In this document: piece by piece, positions 1 to 5,645 of the stretch | How the letters are laid out: each line of letters opens with the position of its first letter | Numbering within the stretch: the stretch's first letter is position 1 | Assembly (NCBI GenBank): GCA_017883215.1 | Contig: JADGOA010000184.1 | Coordinates: 1 to 7,621, forward strand | Reading direction: 5' to 3' | Source of the DNA: Thermoanaerobaculia bacterium | GTDB taxonomy: Bacteria > Acidobacteriota > Thermoanaerobaculia > Gp7-AA8 | DNA: 7,621 nucleotides | Notes under the pieces: generated by a model | The model's input: the letters and a program-made list of their open reading frames with translations, nothing else | Database searches by the model: none | What the model was told of the DNA's origin: nothing | Made by a program: the position numbers and the translations under genes

Positions 1-40
1 CTTCCGGCCCGACGACGATCTCTCGACGACAATGAGCGAC

Positions 41-61
41 CGGGCTGGAAGCCCGCACTCC
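41..61 (-). repeat. GGAG-headed hairpin after the last gene
   Basis: Read on the minus strand, the final G of the stop codon begins GGAGTGC, followed by a small hairpin with stem GGGCT-type arms (41-45 with 51-55) and a TTCCA loop. The layout (GGAG head, TGCGG start of stem, short pyrimidine loop) matches the hairpins in the 5499-5610 gap. No T-run follows, so it is not a standard factor-independent terminator. I read it as a single REP-like unit at the end of the transcript. Bases 1-40 show nothing else I can support. Confidence 0.45.
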
Positions 62-759
62 TATGGGAAGGTCACTTCGGAGATGTCTTCGAATCGGATG
101 TACGTACGGGAGAAGGTGTCGTGCTCGTAGCCGCCGAGGAAGCAGTAGTAGGACATGCAGTCGAAGACGAGAGCGACGTGCGAGTGTTCGCCGGTCTTCA
201 GCTCGAGGTCGAACCAGAGAGTCTCCGACGAGCAGCAGGCTGCGCCGCTGGCGCGGACGGCGTTGCTGATGCGCGCGATCTGGGCGCGGTCGACCTGGAT
301 GGGAGTGCCGTCTTTGCACAGCGCGGCGCTGGGGCTCGAGATCTGCGGGCCCAGCGGCTGGGCGTAGACGAAGTTCACGGTCTCCAGATCGAGGCGGATC
401 GTCTGACCGGTCTTCGTCTTGACGACGACTCCGGGAAGGGGCTTGAGCGAGATGGGGGTGGCGGGGATGGCCGGCTGCACCGACACGGTGACGCTCTCGT
501 AGCCCGCGCGCCGGATCGTCAGCATGGTCTGCCCGACGGCCAGGATCGGCATCGTGAAGGCGCCGTGCGCATCGGTCGTTATGACCAGTTTTTCGTTGAC
601 CACTTCAGCACCGACGACCGGCTGTCCGGAAATGGAGTCGACCACCGATCCGGTGTAGGAAAAGTAGCCGGCCGGGTAACCCACGGCGCGCGTTCTGGCC
701 AAAGCGGGGAAGGCTGCGATGAGAGAGAGGAGAAGAAGGTTCGTTAGAAGTTTCCGCAT
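61..759 (-). CDS. Secreted protein with carboxypeptidase-regulatory-like domain and Cys-containing C-terminal domain
   Basis: The 232-residue product starts with a clear signal peptide (MRKLL, then a Leu/Ala-rich core, with likely cleavage after the ALA at residues 19-21), so it is probably exported. Residues about 34-108 look like a carboxypeptidase-regulatory or transthyretin-type beta sandwich: TGSVVD, the GQPVVGAEV stretch, TTDAHGAFTM and IRRAGYESVTV follow the usual 'variation, then remodelling' pattern of that fold. Residues about 110-232 form a second domain I do not recognise, with five cysteines (148, 175, 176, 201, 206) that could form disulfides outside the cytoplasm; it ends in a beta-like stretch (YIRFEDISEVTF). 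The ATG at 759 is supported by AAGGA at 766-770, six bases upstream. The gene follows batD after 99 bases and may be read with it, but it is not a standard Bat component. The signal peptide and the first domain are well supported; the function is unknown. Confidence 0.85.
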   Translation of the reverse strand: MRKLLTNLLLLSLIAAFPALARTRAVGYPAGYFSYTGSVVDSISGQPVVGAEVVNEKLVITTDAHGAFTMPILAVGQTMLTIRRAGYESVTVSVQPAIPATPISLKPLPGVVVKTKTGQTIRLDLETVNFVYAQPLGPQISSPSAALCKDGTPIQVDRAQIARISNAVRASGAACCSSETLWFDLELKTGEHSHVALVFDCMSYYCFLGGYEHDTFSRTYIRFEDISEVTFP

Positions 760-765
760 GATCAG

Positions 766-770
766 TCCTT
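766..770 (-). promoter_or_regulatory. Ribosome binding site of the 61-759 gene
   Basis: AAGGA on the minus strand, six bases before the ATG at 759, fixes the start of this gene and agrees with the signal peptide. Confidence 0.65.
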
Positions 771-819
771 GCCCATTCTACGAGTCTCGGCGACAGAACG
801 TTGGGACGTGGAGAGGTTC

Positions 820-873
820 GCCAGTAGCGAGCCTCGTCCGCACACGGTTCCCTGCTCGCTACTCGCTGCTCGC
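820..873. repeat. 7-base GCGAGTA/GCGAGCA repeat with inverted arm at the batD stop
   Basis: On the minus strand three 7-base units (GCGAGCA, GCGAGTA, GCGAGCA) occupy 853-873, and the batD stop TAG (861-859) lies inside the middle unit. An inverted partner, GCCAGTA then GCGAGCC, lies at 820-833. The exact pairing is 10 bases (823-832 with 854-863) around a 21-base loop. The transcript could form a hairpin at the end of batD. No T-run follows, so an mRNA-stabilising or processing hairpin is more likely than a terminator. Confidence 0.6.
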
Positions 874-2457
874 CAGAAGATCGCGTACGCGTCGGCGGAG
901 CTCGCCCCGGCTGTCGTCGGCGCCGAACCGCTCGCGGTCGAGCGCATCGACGAGGGAGCGGAAGGCGCGGTAGGCGTCGCCGCGATCGGATGCCTCCGTC
1001 GCGAGCGCGTTCACGTCGAATCCTCGCTGATGCAGGACTGCGTGAACCGCTTCGCGGACCGCGGCCGGCGTCCTGCCGGCGACCAGGGCTCGAACTTCTC
1101 GGCGGGCGCGGAGCGCGGAGCGAATGCGCGGCAGCGCGAGCAACGCTGCAATCGCGACCGCCGCAATCGAGCCGCCCCACGGCAGCAGCTCCCGCCACGC
1201 CAGCGGCGGCCGAAGCGGCGCTCGAATCGGCTGCGCGGCGGGCCGTGCTGCCTGCGTCACCCGCACCGCCGAGCCACCGCAGCGGAGCACTTCGAGCGCG
1301 GACGTGCGGGGGTTGTAGATGCTGATGCTCGCCGGCGGCACGACGAGGGTGCCGTCATGCGCCGGAAAGACGAGGTATTGCCACTTCCGTGTCATCGTCA
1401 CGCCCTCGCGCCCCCTCTGAACCGTGAGCGGCATCGGCTGCACCTCCAGTTCGCCGCCCGGCGAACCTTCGAGCCGCGGCGCAGGAACGCCGCGAAGGTT
1501 GGCCCGTCCTCGCAGCGTCGCCGTGAAAGCCACGGGCCCGCCGCCCTTCTGCAGCGGCGGCGTGCAGTCGATCGTCACGTCGCCGACGAGGTCGGGCTGA
1601 GGGGATGGAAGCGCGTACGCCTCGATGGCGACGGGGGCAGATTGGAACCCGCTCTCCACGACCGTCCCCTCGAACAGCGACATCGGACCCTCGTCGATCC
1701 GGCGCATGACCTGCGCTTTCACTTCCATGCCGCCGATCTCGAGCGTTCCGGCCCGCAACGGAAAGAGCGCCACCCGCCGGACTGCAACGCGTTCCATCTC
1801 GAAATCTCCGACCTTCACCCGCTCCGGCTGCTCGTTTCGGACGTCCACCTCCTCACTCCAGAAAGCGTCGAGCCGCGGGGCGTTGCCGACCTGCCACTGC
1901 TCGACGGCGGCGGCGTTGTAGAGCACCCACGTCACCACCACCTCTTCGCCGACGGCAGCGCGCGTCCTGTCGACCTCCGTCACCACGAACAGCGGCTCGC
2001 GGCCGCTGGTGAGGAGGTCGTGGAGGATCTTCACCGGGTCGTTGCTGGCGTTCGCGGTGTCCGCGACGATCTCCAGCGTGATCGCGGCGAGCGTCTCGCG
2101 CTGCCCCCCTTGGCCGTTGACTACGAGCGGACCGACCACCGCCACCCCGGACTGGAGCGGGCGCGCGGTGAAGCGAAAGACTTTGCGCCGGGTCACCGCG
2201 CCGTTCATCCACGAGAATTCCGATGAGACTGACGGAGAGCCTTCGATGGAAAGATTTTTTACCGGCACATTCACCGCGTCGTTCGCGGCAAACACCCCTT
2301 CCAGCGAGACCGTGATCGTGACGCTCTCGTCGCTGCGCAGCGTCCGGCGGTCGACCGACAGCTCGCCGGCGCGTGCCGCTACCGCCGCCAGAGCGAGGAC
2401 CGCCGTCAACACCGCGGTCGCCGCCCGAGGGCGGCTTCGGGCAGCGATGGCGGGCAT
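859..2457 (-). CDS. batD: BatD-like membrane protein (oxygen-tolerance family)
   Basis: This is the BatD component of the Bat locus, anchored in the cytoplasmic membrane with most of its mass outside. Counting from the ATG at 2457 it has 532 residues: a signal peptide (Arg-rich start, hydrophobic core about 12-27, cleavage near ARA at 28-30), then a long beta-rich region (about 31-400) with family-typical phrases such as the SVDRRTLRSDESVTITVSL opening and SSEFSWMNG. One membrane helix lies at about 428-446, followed by a basic helical cytoplasmic tail. It is the last gene of the batA-batB-batC-batD order. The frame stays open to another ATG at 2640, which overlaps the batC stop (ATGGTGA) and has GAGG nine bases upstream. 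That start would add 61 residues containing a repeat-derived GTDTL peptide ahead of the signal peptide. I prefer 2457 because the signal peptide begins there, although its GGAG sits only four bases upstream and inside a hairpin. The family call is firm; the start is uncertain. Confidence 0.85.
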   Translation of the reverse strand: MPAIAARSRPRAATAVLTAVLALAAVAARAGELSVDRRTLRSDESVTITVSLEGVFAANDAVNVPVKNLSIEGSPSVSSEFSWMNGAVTRRKVFRFTARPLQSGVAVVGPLVVNGQGGQRETLAAITLEIVADTANASNDPVKILHDLLTSGREPLFVVTEVDRTRAAVGEEVVVTWVLYNAAAVEQWQVGNAPRLDAFWSEEVDVRNEQPERVKVGDFEMERVAVRRVALFPLRAGTLEIGGMEVKAQVMRRIDEGPMSLFEGTVVESGFQSAPVAIEAYALPSPQPDLVGDVTIDCTPPLQKGGGPVAFTATLRGRANLRGVPAPRLEGSPGGELEVQPMPLTVQRGREGVTMTRKWQYLVFPAHDGTLVVPPASISIYNPRTSALEVLRCGGSAVRVTQAARPAAQPIRAPLRPPLAWRELLPWGGSIAAVAIAALLALPRIRSALRARREVRALVAGRTPAAVREAVHAVLHQRGFDVNALATEASDRGDAYRAFRSLVDALDRERFGADDSRGELRRRVRDLLASSE

Positions 2458-2472
2458 GCACTCCTGCTTGCC
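2453..2472 (-). promoter_or_regulatory. Hairpin holding the batD GGAG and ATG
   Basis: On the minus strand GGCAAGCA, GGAG and TGCATGCC form an 8-base stem with one mismatch and a 4-base loop. The loop is the only candidate ribosome binding site for the ATG at 2457, and that ATG lies in the 3' arm. In mRNA the site would be exposed in a loop while the start codon is paired. The hairpin has the same design as the neighbouring repeat units, so it is probably a repeat copy taken over as the start region. Confidence 0.5.
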
Positions 2473-2478
2473 AACGGA

Positions 2479-2593
2479 GGCACAGACAAGAGTGTCTGTG
2501 CCACATGCCCTCTCGAGAGTGTCTGTGCCACATGCCTTCTGAAGAGTGTCTGTGCCACCCGGCTTCTGTGGCACAGGCACTCCTGCCTGTGCC
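2479..2593. repeat. 27-base tandem repeat and hairpin array between batC and batD
   Basis: Three copies of an AGAGTGTCTGTGCCAC core begin at 2488, 2515 and 2542, an exact 27-base period. Two perfect hairpins frame the array: 2479-2488 with 2493-2502 (10-base stem, AGAG loop) and 2570-2579 with 2584-2593 (10-base stem, CTCC loop). Because 27 is a multiple of three, the copies read in frame as GTDTL-containing nonapeptides if translation starts at 2640. The array resembles REP-type extragenic palindromes rather than a protein domain. It occupies most of the 2458-2633 gap if batD starts at 2457. Confidence 0.75.
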
Positions 2594-2633
2594 GTGACCT
2601 GCGCCGTGATCCGTTCCGCGCCGCTCCGGTTCC

Positions 2634-3272
2634 TCACCATCCGACGCGGCCTCGCTGTGCGTGCGCCCGCTTCATCCGATTGAGCTCTTCCTGCTCCTGT
2701 TGCTGAACGGCGCGCAGGAGCGACTCGGCGCTCTGATCGCCACCGCGCTGGTCGTTCTTTCCAGCCCCCGGCGAAGGCTGCGGGCGCTGCGGGTTCGACT
2801 GCGGCCCGGTCTGACTCTTCTGCTGACCGCTCCGCGACTGCTGCTGTTGCTGTTTGCGCAGGAGGGCGATCTCCAGATTCCGCTTCGCCTGTGCGTCGCC
2901 GGGTGTGAGGCGCAACGCTTCGCGGTAGTCCCGGATGGCGGAGTCGAAGGCGTTCGCGGTGAGAGCACCGTTACCGCGGTTGTAGAGCGCATTCTCGCGA
3001 AGCGCACCATCGCGCATCGCCATGGCCAGCGCCGCTGCTCCCTCTTCGCTTTTCCCGGCCGCGATATCCGCAGTGCCGAGGTTGAAAGCGTGCGCCGCGG
3101 ACGGCTTCGACGTATTCGCGACGCCGAAGGCCTCGGCCGCCTTTGCATACTGTCGCGCCGCGAACGCTTTCACCCCACGCCCGTTCGCCGAATGCGAGTT
3201 CGTTTCCTGCGTCGCGCGATGCCAGAGGCCGGCGAGCGAAAGCGGCAGAAGCAGAATCGCGAGCGCCTTCAT
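2634..3272 (-). CDS. batC: BatC-like TPR protein
   Basis: The 212-residue product fits BatC, the TPR scaffold of Bat loci. It has an N-terminal hydrophobic segment (MKALAILLLPLSLAGLW, a signal peptide or anchor), then helical TPR-type repeats over about residues 30-130. The clearest repeat is at 95-126 (ALYNRGNGAL, then FDSAIRDYREALRLTPGD). A glutamine- and proline-rich low-complexity linker spans about 139-180, followed by a charged C-terminal helix (SAESLLRAVQQQEQEELNRM), as often seen in BatC proteins. The start at 3272 is chosen because GAGGAG lies at 3281-3286, eight bases upstream, and the hydrophobic segment begins there. The frame runs open further upstream to 3425, across the end of batB, but that extension has no sensible N-terminus. 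The gene follows batB by 106 bases and its stop lies close to, or overlaps, the batD frame, which suggests co-translation. TPR identity is secure; the precise role is inferred from context. Confidence 0.87.
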   Translation of the reverse strand: MKALAILLLPLSLAGLWHRATQETNSHSANGRGVKAFAARQYAKAAEAFGVANTSKPSAAHAFNLGTADIAAGKSEEGAAALAMAMRDGALRENALYNRGNGALTANAFDSAIRDYREALRLTPGDAQAKRNLEIALLRKQQQQQSRSGQQKSQTGPQSNPQRPQPSPGAGKNDQRGGDQSAESLLRAVQQQEQEELNRMKRAHAQRGRVGW

Positions 3273-3280
3273 ATGCACGG

Positions 3281-3286
3281 CTCCTC
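3281..3286 (-). promoter_or_regulatory. Ribosome binding site of batC
   Basis: GAGGAG on the minus strand, eight bases before the ATG at 3272. It decides the batC start against the longer open frame. The rest of the gap 3273-3378 holds only a small palindrome at 3330-3344. Confidence 0.7.
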
Positions 3287-3378
3287 GAACCCATGCACGC
3301 GGCCCAGCGTGCTCGCCGCAGGGCACGGCCGCGCTGGCAGCGCGAAAAACCTGGTCTGCCTTCCACCCGCCCGTGCGC

Positions 3379-4329
3379 TCATTCCGCACCTCGGTTGACG
3401 ACTGATCCGATGAACAACAGCGCAAACGCGAGGGACAGCGGCCACTGATAACGATCGATCGGGATGCGGATGTTGCGCTGCTTTGCGACCCCTCCGCGGC
3501 CCGCGAGAAGGCTGTCGAGCGCGTGCGCCGGGAACGGGTTCATCACGAATGTGCCTCCCGTTGCGCCCGCGATCTGCTGCAGCACTTCCGGGTGCGCGTA
3601 CGTCGTGACGACGCGGCCGGCCTCGTCCTGCAGCGGGCCGGCCGGCATCGGGATGGTGCTTCCCTGCGTGGTTCCGACGAGGATCGTGGAGACGCTGATC
3701 CCGCGATCGTGGGCACGGCGAAGAACGTCGCGGAGGCGCGTCCCCTGCTCTTCGCCGTCGCTGATCAGGACCACGTCGGCCTTCGTGGTCACATCCGCTT
3801 CGACGAGGTCGAGTGCTGCAGCGAGGGCAGCCCCGAAGTCCGATCCGGCCTGCCCGACCTCTCCCGCCTGAATGCTGTCGAGCATCGCGGCGACGGCGTC
3901 GCTGTCGCTCGTGAGAGGCGTCACGACTTCGGGGACTGCCTCGAACTCGACGAGAGCGAGCCTGCCGTTGGCGGATTCGATCAGCCGTTTGGCGATCGCT
4001 TTCGCCGCGGTCAGCCGCGATGCGCCCACGTCATCGGCGAGCATGCTGTTCGACACGTCGAGGACGATCACGCGATTCGTCTCGCGGTCGCTGATCGGAA
4101 TGGTGATGAAGCCGCGCGACGGCCCGGCCAGAGCGAGCACCGCCAGCGCGAGCGCCGCCGCCAGCAGCCACGGTCGGGCGCTCCGCAGCGGCATGGCCAC
4201 GCTGCGCAACCGCTCGGATACGAACCGGCGTGCGGCCTGCTGCCGCGAGCGTTCGCGCGCGACGAGAAACAGCACGACGAGCGGAATGGCGGCAAGTCCC
4301 CACAGCCAGAGCGGATCCCGAAAAGTCAT
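3379..4329 (-). CDS. batB: BatB-like VWA-domain membrane protein
   Basis: A 316-residue membrane-anchored von Willebrand A protein, the second of two adjacent VWA genes and therefore the BatB position. Two membrane helices (about 7-23 and 53-69) precede the VWA domain, and a third lies at about 296-311, so the VWA domain should sit in one compartment, tethered at both ends. The MIDAS metal site is readable: DVSNS at 91-95, a Ser (163) in GSDFGAAL where many relatives have Thr, and an Asp at 191 in LISDGEE. The opening FRDPLWLWGLAAIPLVV is typical of the family. The ATG at 4329 has GGAGG at 4335-4339, five bases upstream. The frame extends further back to 4488, but that part only reads through the intergenic GAGCACC repeats and the end of batA. 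The gap to batA is 124 bases. The molecular role of Bat VWA proteins is not established; mutual binding and partner recruitment are likely. Confidence 0.9.
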   Translation of the reverse strand: MTFRDPLWLWGLAAIPLVVLFLVARERSRQQAARRFVSERLRSVAMPLRSARPWLLAAALALAVLALAGPSRGFITIPISDRETNRVIVLDVSNSMLADDVGASRLTAAKAIAKRLIESANGRLALVEFEAVPEVVTPLTSDSDAVAAMLDSIQAGEVGQAGSDFGAALAAALDLVEADVTTKADVVLISDGEEQGTRLRDVLRRAHDRGISVSTILVGTTQGSTIPMPAGPLQDEAGRVVTTYAHPEVLQQIAGATGGTFVMNPFPAHALDSLLAGRGGVAKQRNIRIPIDRYQWPLSLAFALLFIGSVVNRGAE

Positions 4330-4334
4330 CCGCG

Positions 4335-4339
4335 CCTCC
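4335..4339 (-). promoter_or_regulatory. Ribosome binding site of batB, edge of repeat
   Basis: GGAGG on the minus strand, five bases before the ATG at 4329, fixes the batB start. It directly follows the last GAGCACC unit. A CCTCC lies 28 bases further upstream in the transcript (complement of 4368-4372) and could pair with it. Confidence 0.7.
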
Positions 4340-4444
4340 GGTGCTCGGTGCTCGGTGCTCGGTGCTCGGAGGGCGCTGGCCGGAGCCCGGAGATCGTGGC
4401 AGCTCGGACATCCTCCGAGCACCGTGCACCGAGCGCCGAGCACC
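4340..4444. repeat. Inverted pair of GGTGCTC 7-base tandem arrays between batA and batB
   Basis: Four exact GGTGCTC units fill 4340-4367, followed by GGAGG at 4368-4372. Opposite lie CCTCC (4412-4416) and four GAGCACC-type units at 4417-4444, two of them with one change each (GTGCACC, GAGCGCC). The arms of 33 bases pair with two mismatches around a 39-base spacer. The structure fills the gap between batA and batB. Confidence 0.85.
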
Positions 4445-4453
4445 GCACACTCA

Positions 4454-5461
4454 TCATGCCGGCACCTTCTGCCACACGGTTTCGCCACCGAGGAGCGCCA
4501 GGGCCAGCGCGGCCAGCGCGAGGGAGAGAGGATAGGGATAAAGCTCTTCGATCTTCTCGCTCTTCGGAGCGGTGAGGCGTGTCTTCTCCAGTCCGTCGAT
4601 CCGCTGCAGCACGTTGCTCATCGTTCGAGCGTTTGCGGCGCGGAAGAATTCGCCCCCGGTGATCTGCGCGATCGCGGCCAGCGACTGCTCGTCCAGCTCC
4701 CCGCGAATCGTGGTGTAGATCGTCTCGATCTCGCCGGTGTAAGGATTCTGGCGTTTGATCGGAAGCGGCACCGGCCCCTCGCTGCCCACGCCGATGGTGT
4801 AGATGCGCACGCGATTCCTGGCGGCCAGCTGCGCCGCCACGAGCGGGTCGATGGAGCCGGAGTTGTTCACGCCGTCGGTCACGAGAATGATCACCCGGCT
4901 GCGCGATTTCGAGGTGCGCAGCCGGTTCACGGCGGTGGCGATTGCGTGGCCGATGGCGGTGCCGTCGCCATTCTCCCCCACCTCCGCCTTTGCCAGCATC
5001 GACCCGGCGATGTCGCGGTCGAACGTGATCGGCACGCGCGTCGCCGCGCGCACGCCGAAGGTCACGATTCCGATGCGGTCGTTCTGCCGCCGGTGGATGA
5101 AATCGCCGATCAGCTCCTTGGCCACCGTGAACCGGTTGCGGGGGCGGAAATCTTCGGCGGCCATGCTGCCGGATGCGTCGAGGCAGACGACGATGTCGAT
5201 GCCGTAGCGGTCGCTCGTGGTCATGCGCGTGACGCGCTGCGGACGGGCCAGCGCGACGGAGAGGGCCAGCAGCGCGAAACATTCGAGAACGAACGGGAGC
5301 CAGGAGAGCGCTGCGCGCATGCTCCTGCGGGTCCCGAGAAGCGAGAACGAGGAGAAGCCGAAGGCGCCGATGTGCCTGCGGCGATCGCCCAGGAGAAAAG
5401 CCACGCGCGCGACCACCAGCAGCGCCAGCGCGAGGAAGGCGGGGGTGGCGAGACGAATCAT
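4454..5461 (-). CDS. batA: BatA-like VWA-domain membrane protein
   Basis: A 335-residue VWA membrane protein, the first of the VWA pair. A membrane helix near residues 5-24, a second at about 53-72 and a third at about 308-325 flank a complete VWA domain. The MIDAS site has all canonical parts: DASGS at 95-99, Thr168 in GDGTAIG and Asp196 in LVTDGVNNSG. Phrases such as ARPQRV after the second helix, YTGEIETIYTTIRGELDE and ITGGEFFRA are typical of BatA-type proteins. The ATG at 5461 has GGAG at 5470-5473 eight bases upstream. The upstream gap (5462-5645) is filled with hairpins, and the downstream gap to batB holds the GAGCACC repeat. Compared with BatB, its metal site has the standard Thr rather than Ser, so the two VWA proteins may differ in metal affinity. 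This last point is inference. Confidence 0.92.
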   Translation of the reverse strand: MIRLATPAFLALALLVVARVAFLLGDRRRHIGAFGFSSFSLLGTRRSMRAALSWLPFVLECFALLALSVALARPQRVTRMTTSDRYGIDIVVCLDASGSMAAEDFRPRNRFTVAKELIGDFIHRRQNDRIGIVTFGVRAATRVPITFDRDIAGSMLAKAEVGENGDGTAIGHAIATAVNRLRTSKSRSRVIILVTDGVNNSGSIDPLVAAQLAARNRVRIYTIGVGSEGPVPLPIKRQNPYTGEIETIYTTIRGELDEQSLAAIAQITGGEFFRAANARTMSNVLQRIDGLEKTRLTAPKSEKIEELYPYPLSLALAALALALLGGETVWQKVPA

Positions 5462-5469
5462 GAGCCGGA

Positions 5470-5473
5470 CTCC
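5470..5473 (-). promoter_or_regulatory. Ribosome binding site of batA
   Basis: GGAG on the minus strand, eight bases before the ATG at 5461. Confidence 0.55.
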
Positions 5474-5475
5474 GG

Positions 5476-5494
5476 AGACCGCAGTTCAGACCGC
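5476..5494. repeat. Degenerate AGACCGC repeat arm
   Basis: Two AGACCGC units (5476-5482 and 5488-5494) separated by AGTTC. They are the reverse complement of the GCGGTCT units at 5613-5642, so the two form an imperfect outer inverted repeat around the hairpin cluster. Confidence 0.5.
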
Positions 5495-5498
5495 GTCT

Positions 5499-5610
5499 GG
5501 AGTGCGGACGTCCTCGTCCGCAACGATCGGACGTCCTCGTCCGATCGTGCTTTCGCCATCACCGCCGGGCGAGGACGCCCGGCGGATGCGGACGAGGACG
5601 TCCGCACTCC
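5499..5610. repeat. BIME-like cluster of four perfect hairpins
   Basis: Four hairpins follow one another: 5503-5522 (8-base stem, TCCT loop), 5523-5548 (11-base stem, TCCT loop), 5562-5585 (10-base stem, AGGA loop) and 5587-5606 (8-base stem, AGGA loop). All stems are perfect. The first and last units, each headed by GGAG on its own strand, are exact reverse complements over 24 bases (5499-5522 and 5587-5610). This arrangement, with a tetranucleotide head, a palindrome and inverted pairing, is how REP units are organised into BIMEs. It lies between the small membrane protein gene and batA. Confidence 0.8.
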
Positions 5611-5612
5611 CT

Positions 5613-5642
5613 GCGGTCCGCGGTCTGCGGTCTGCGGTCCGC
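5613..5642. repeat. GCGGTCC/GCGGTCT 7-base tandem array
   Basis: Four 7-base units (GCGGTCC, GCGGTCT, GCGGTCT, GCGGTCC) and a partial fifth run from the hairpin cluster to within three bases of the stop codon of the 5646-6365 gene. Confidence 0.75.
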
Positions 5643-5645
5643 CTC

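Noticed and set aside
41..61. Hairpin after the last gene as a factor-independent terminator.
   Set aside because: The stem is only about five pairs and no T-run follows.
775..780. TAGAAT on the minus strand as a -10 promoter box for the 61-759 gene.
   Set aside because: Transcription would begin inside the AAGGA ribosome binding site, and no matching -35 box is visible 17 bases upstream.
2488..2558. 27-base direct repeats considered as a CRISPR array.
   Set aside because: The three copies are almost contiguous, with no unique spacers of 25 bases or more, and no cas gene is nearby.
3330..3344. Palindrome CGCGCT-GGC-AGCGCG next to a run of A, considered as a terminator between batB and batC.
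   Set aside because: The T-run lies before, not after, the hairpin in the direction of transcription, and a terminator here would cut the operon.
4330..4488. Extension of the batB frame upstream to 4488.
   Set aside because: The extra residues come from the GAGCACC repeat and the end of batA; the ATG at 4329 has a good GGAGG and the family-typical N-terminus.
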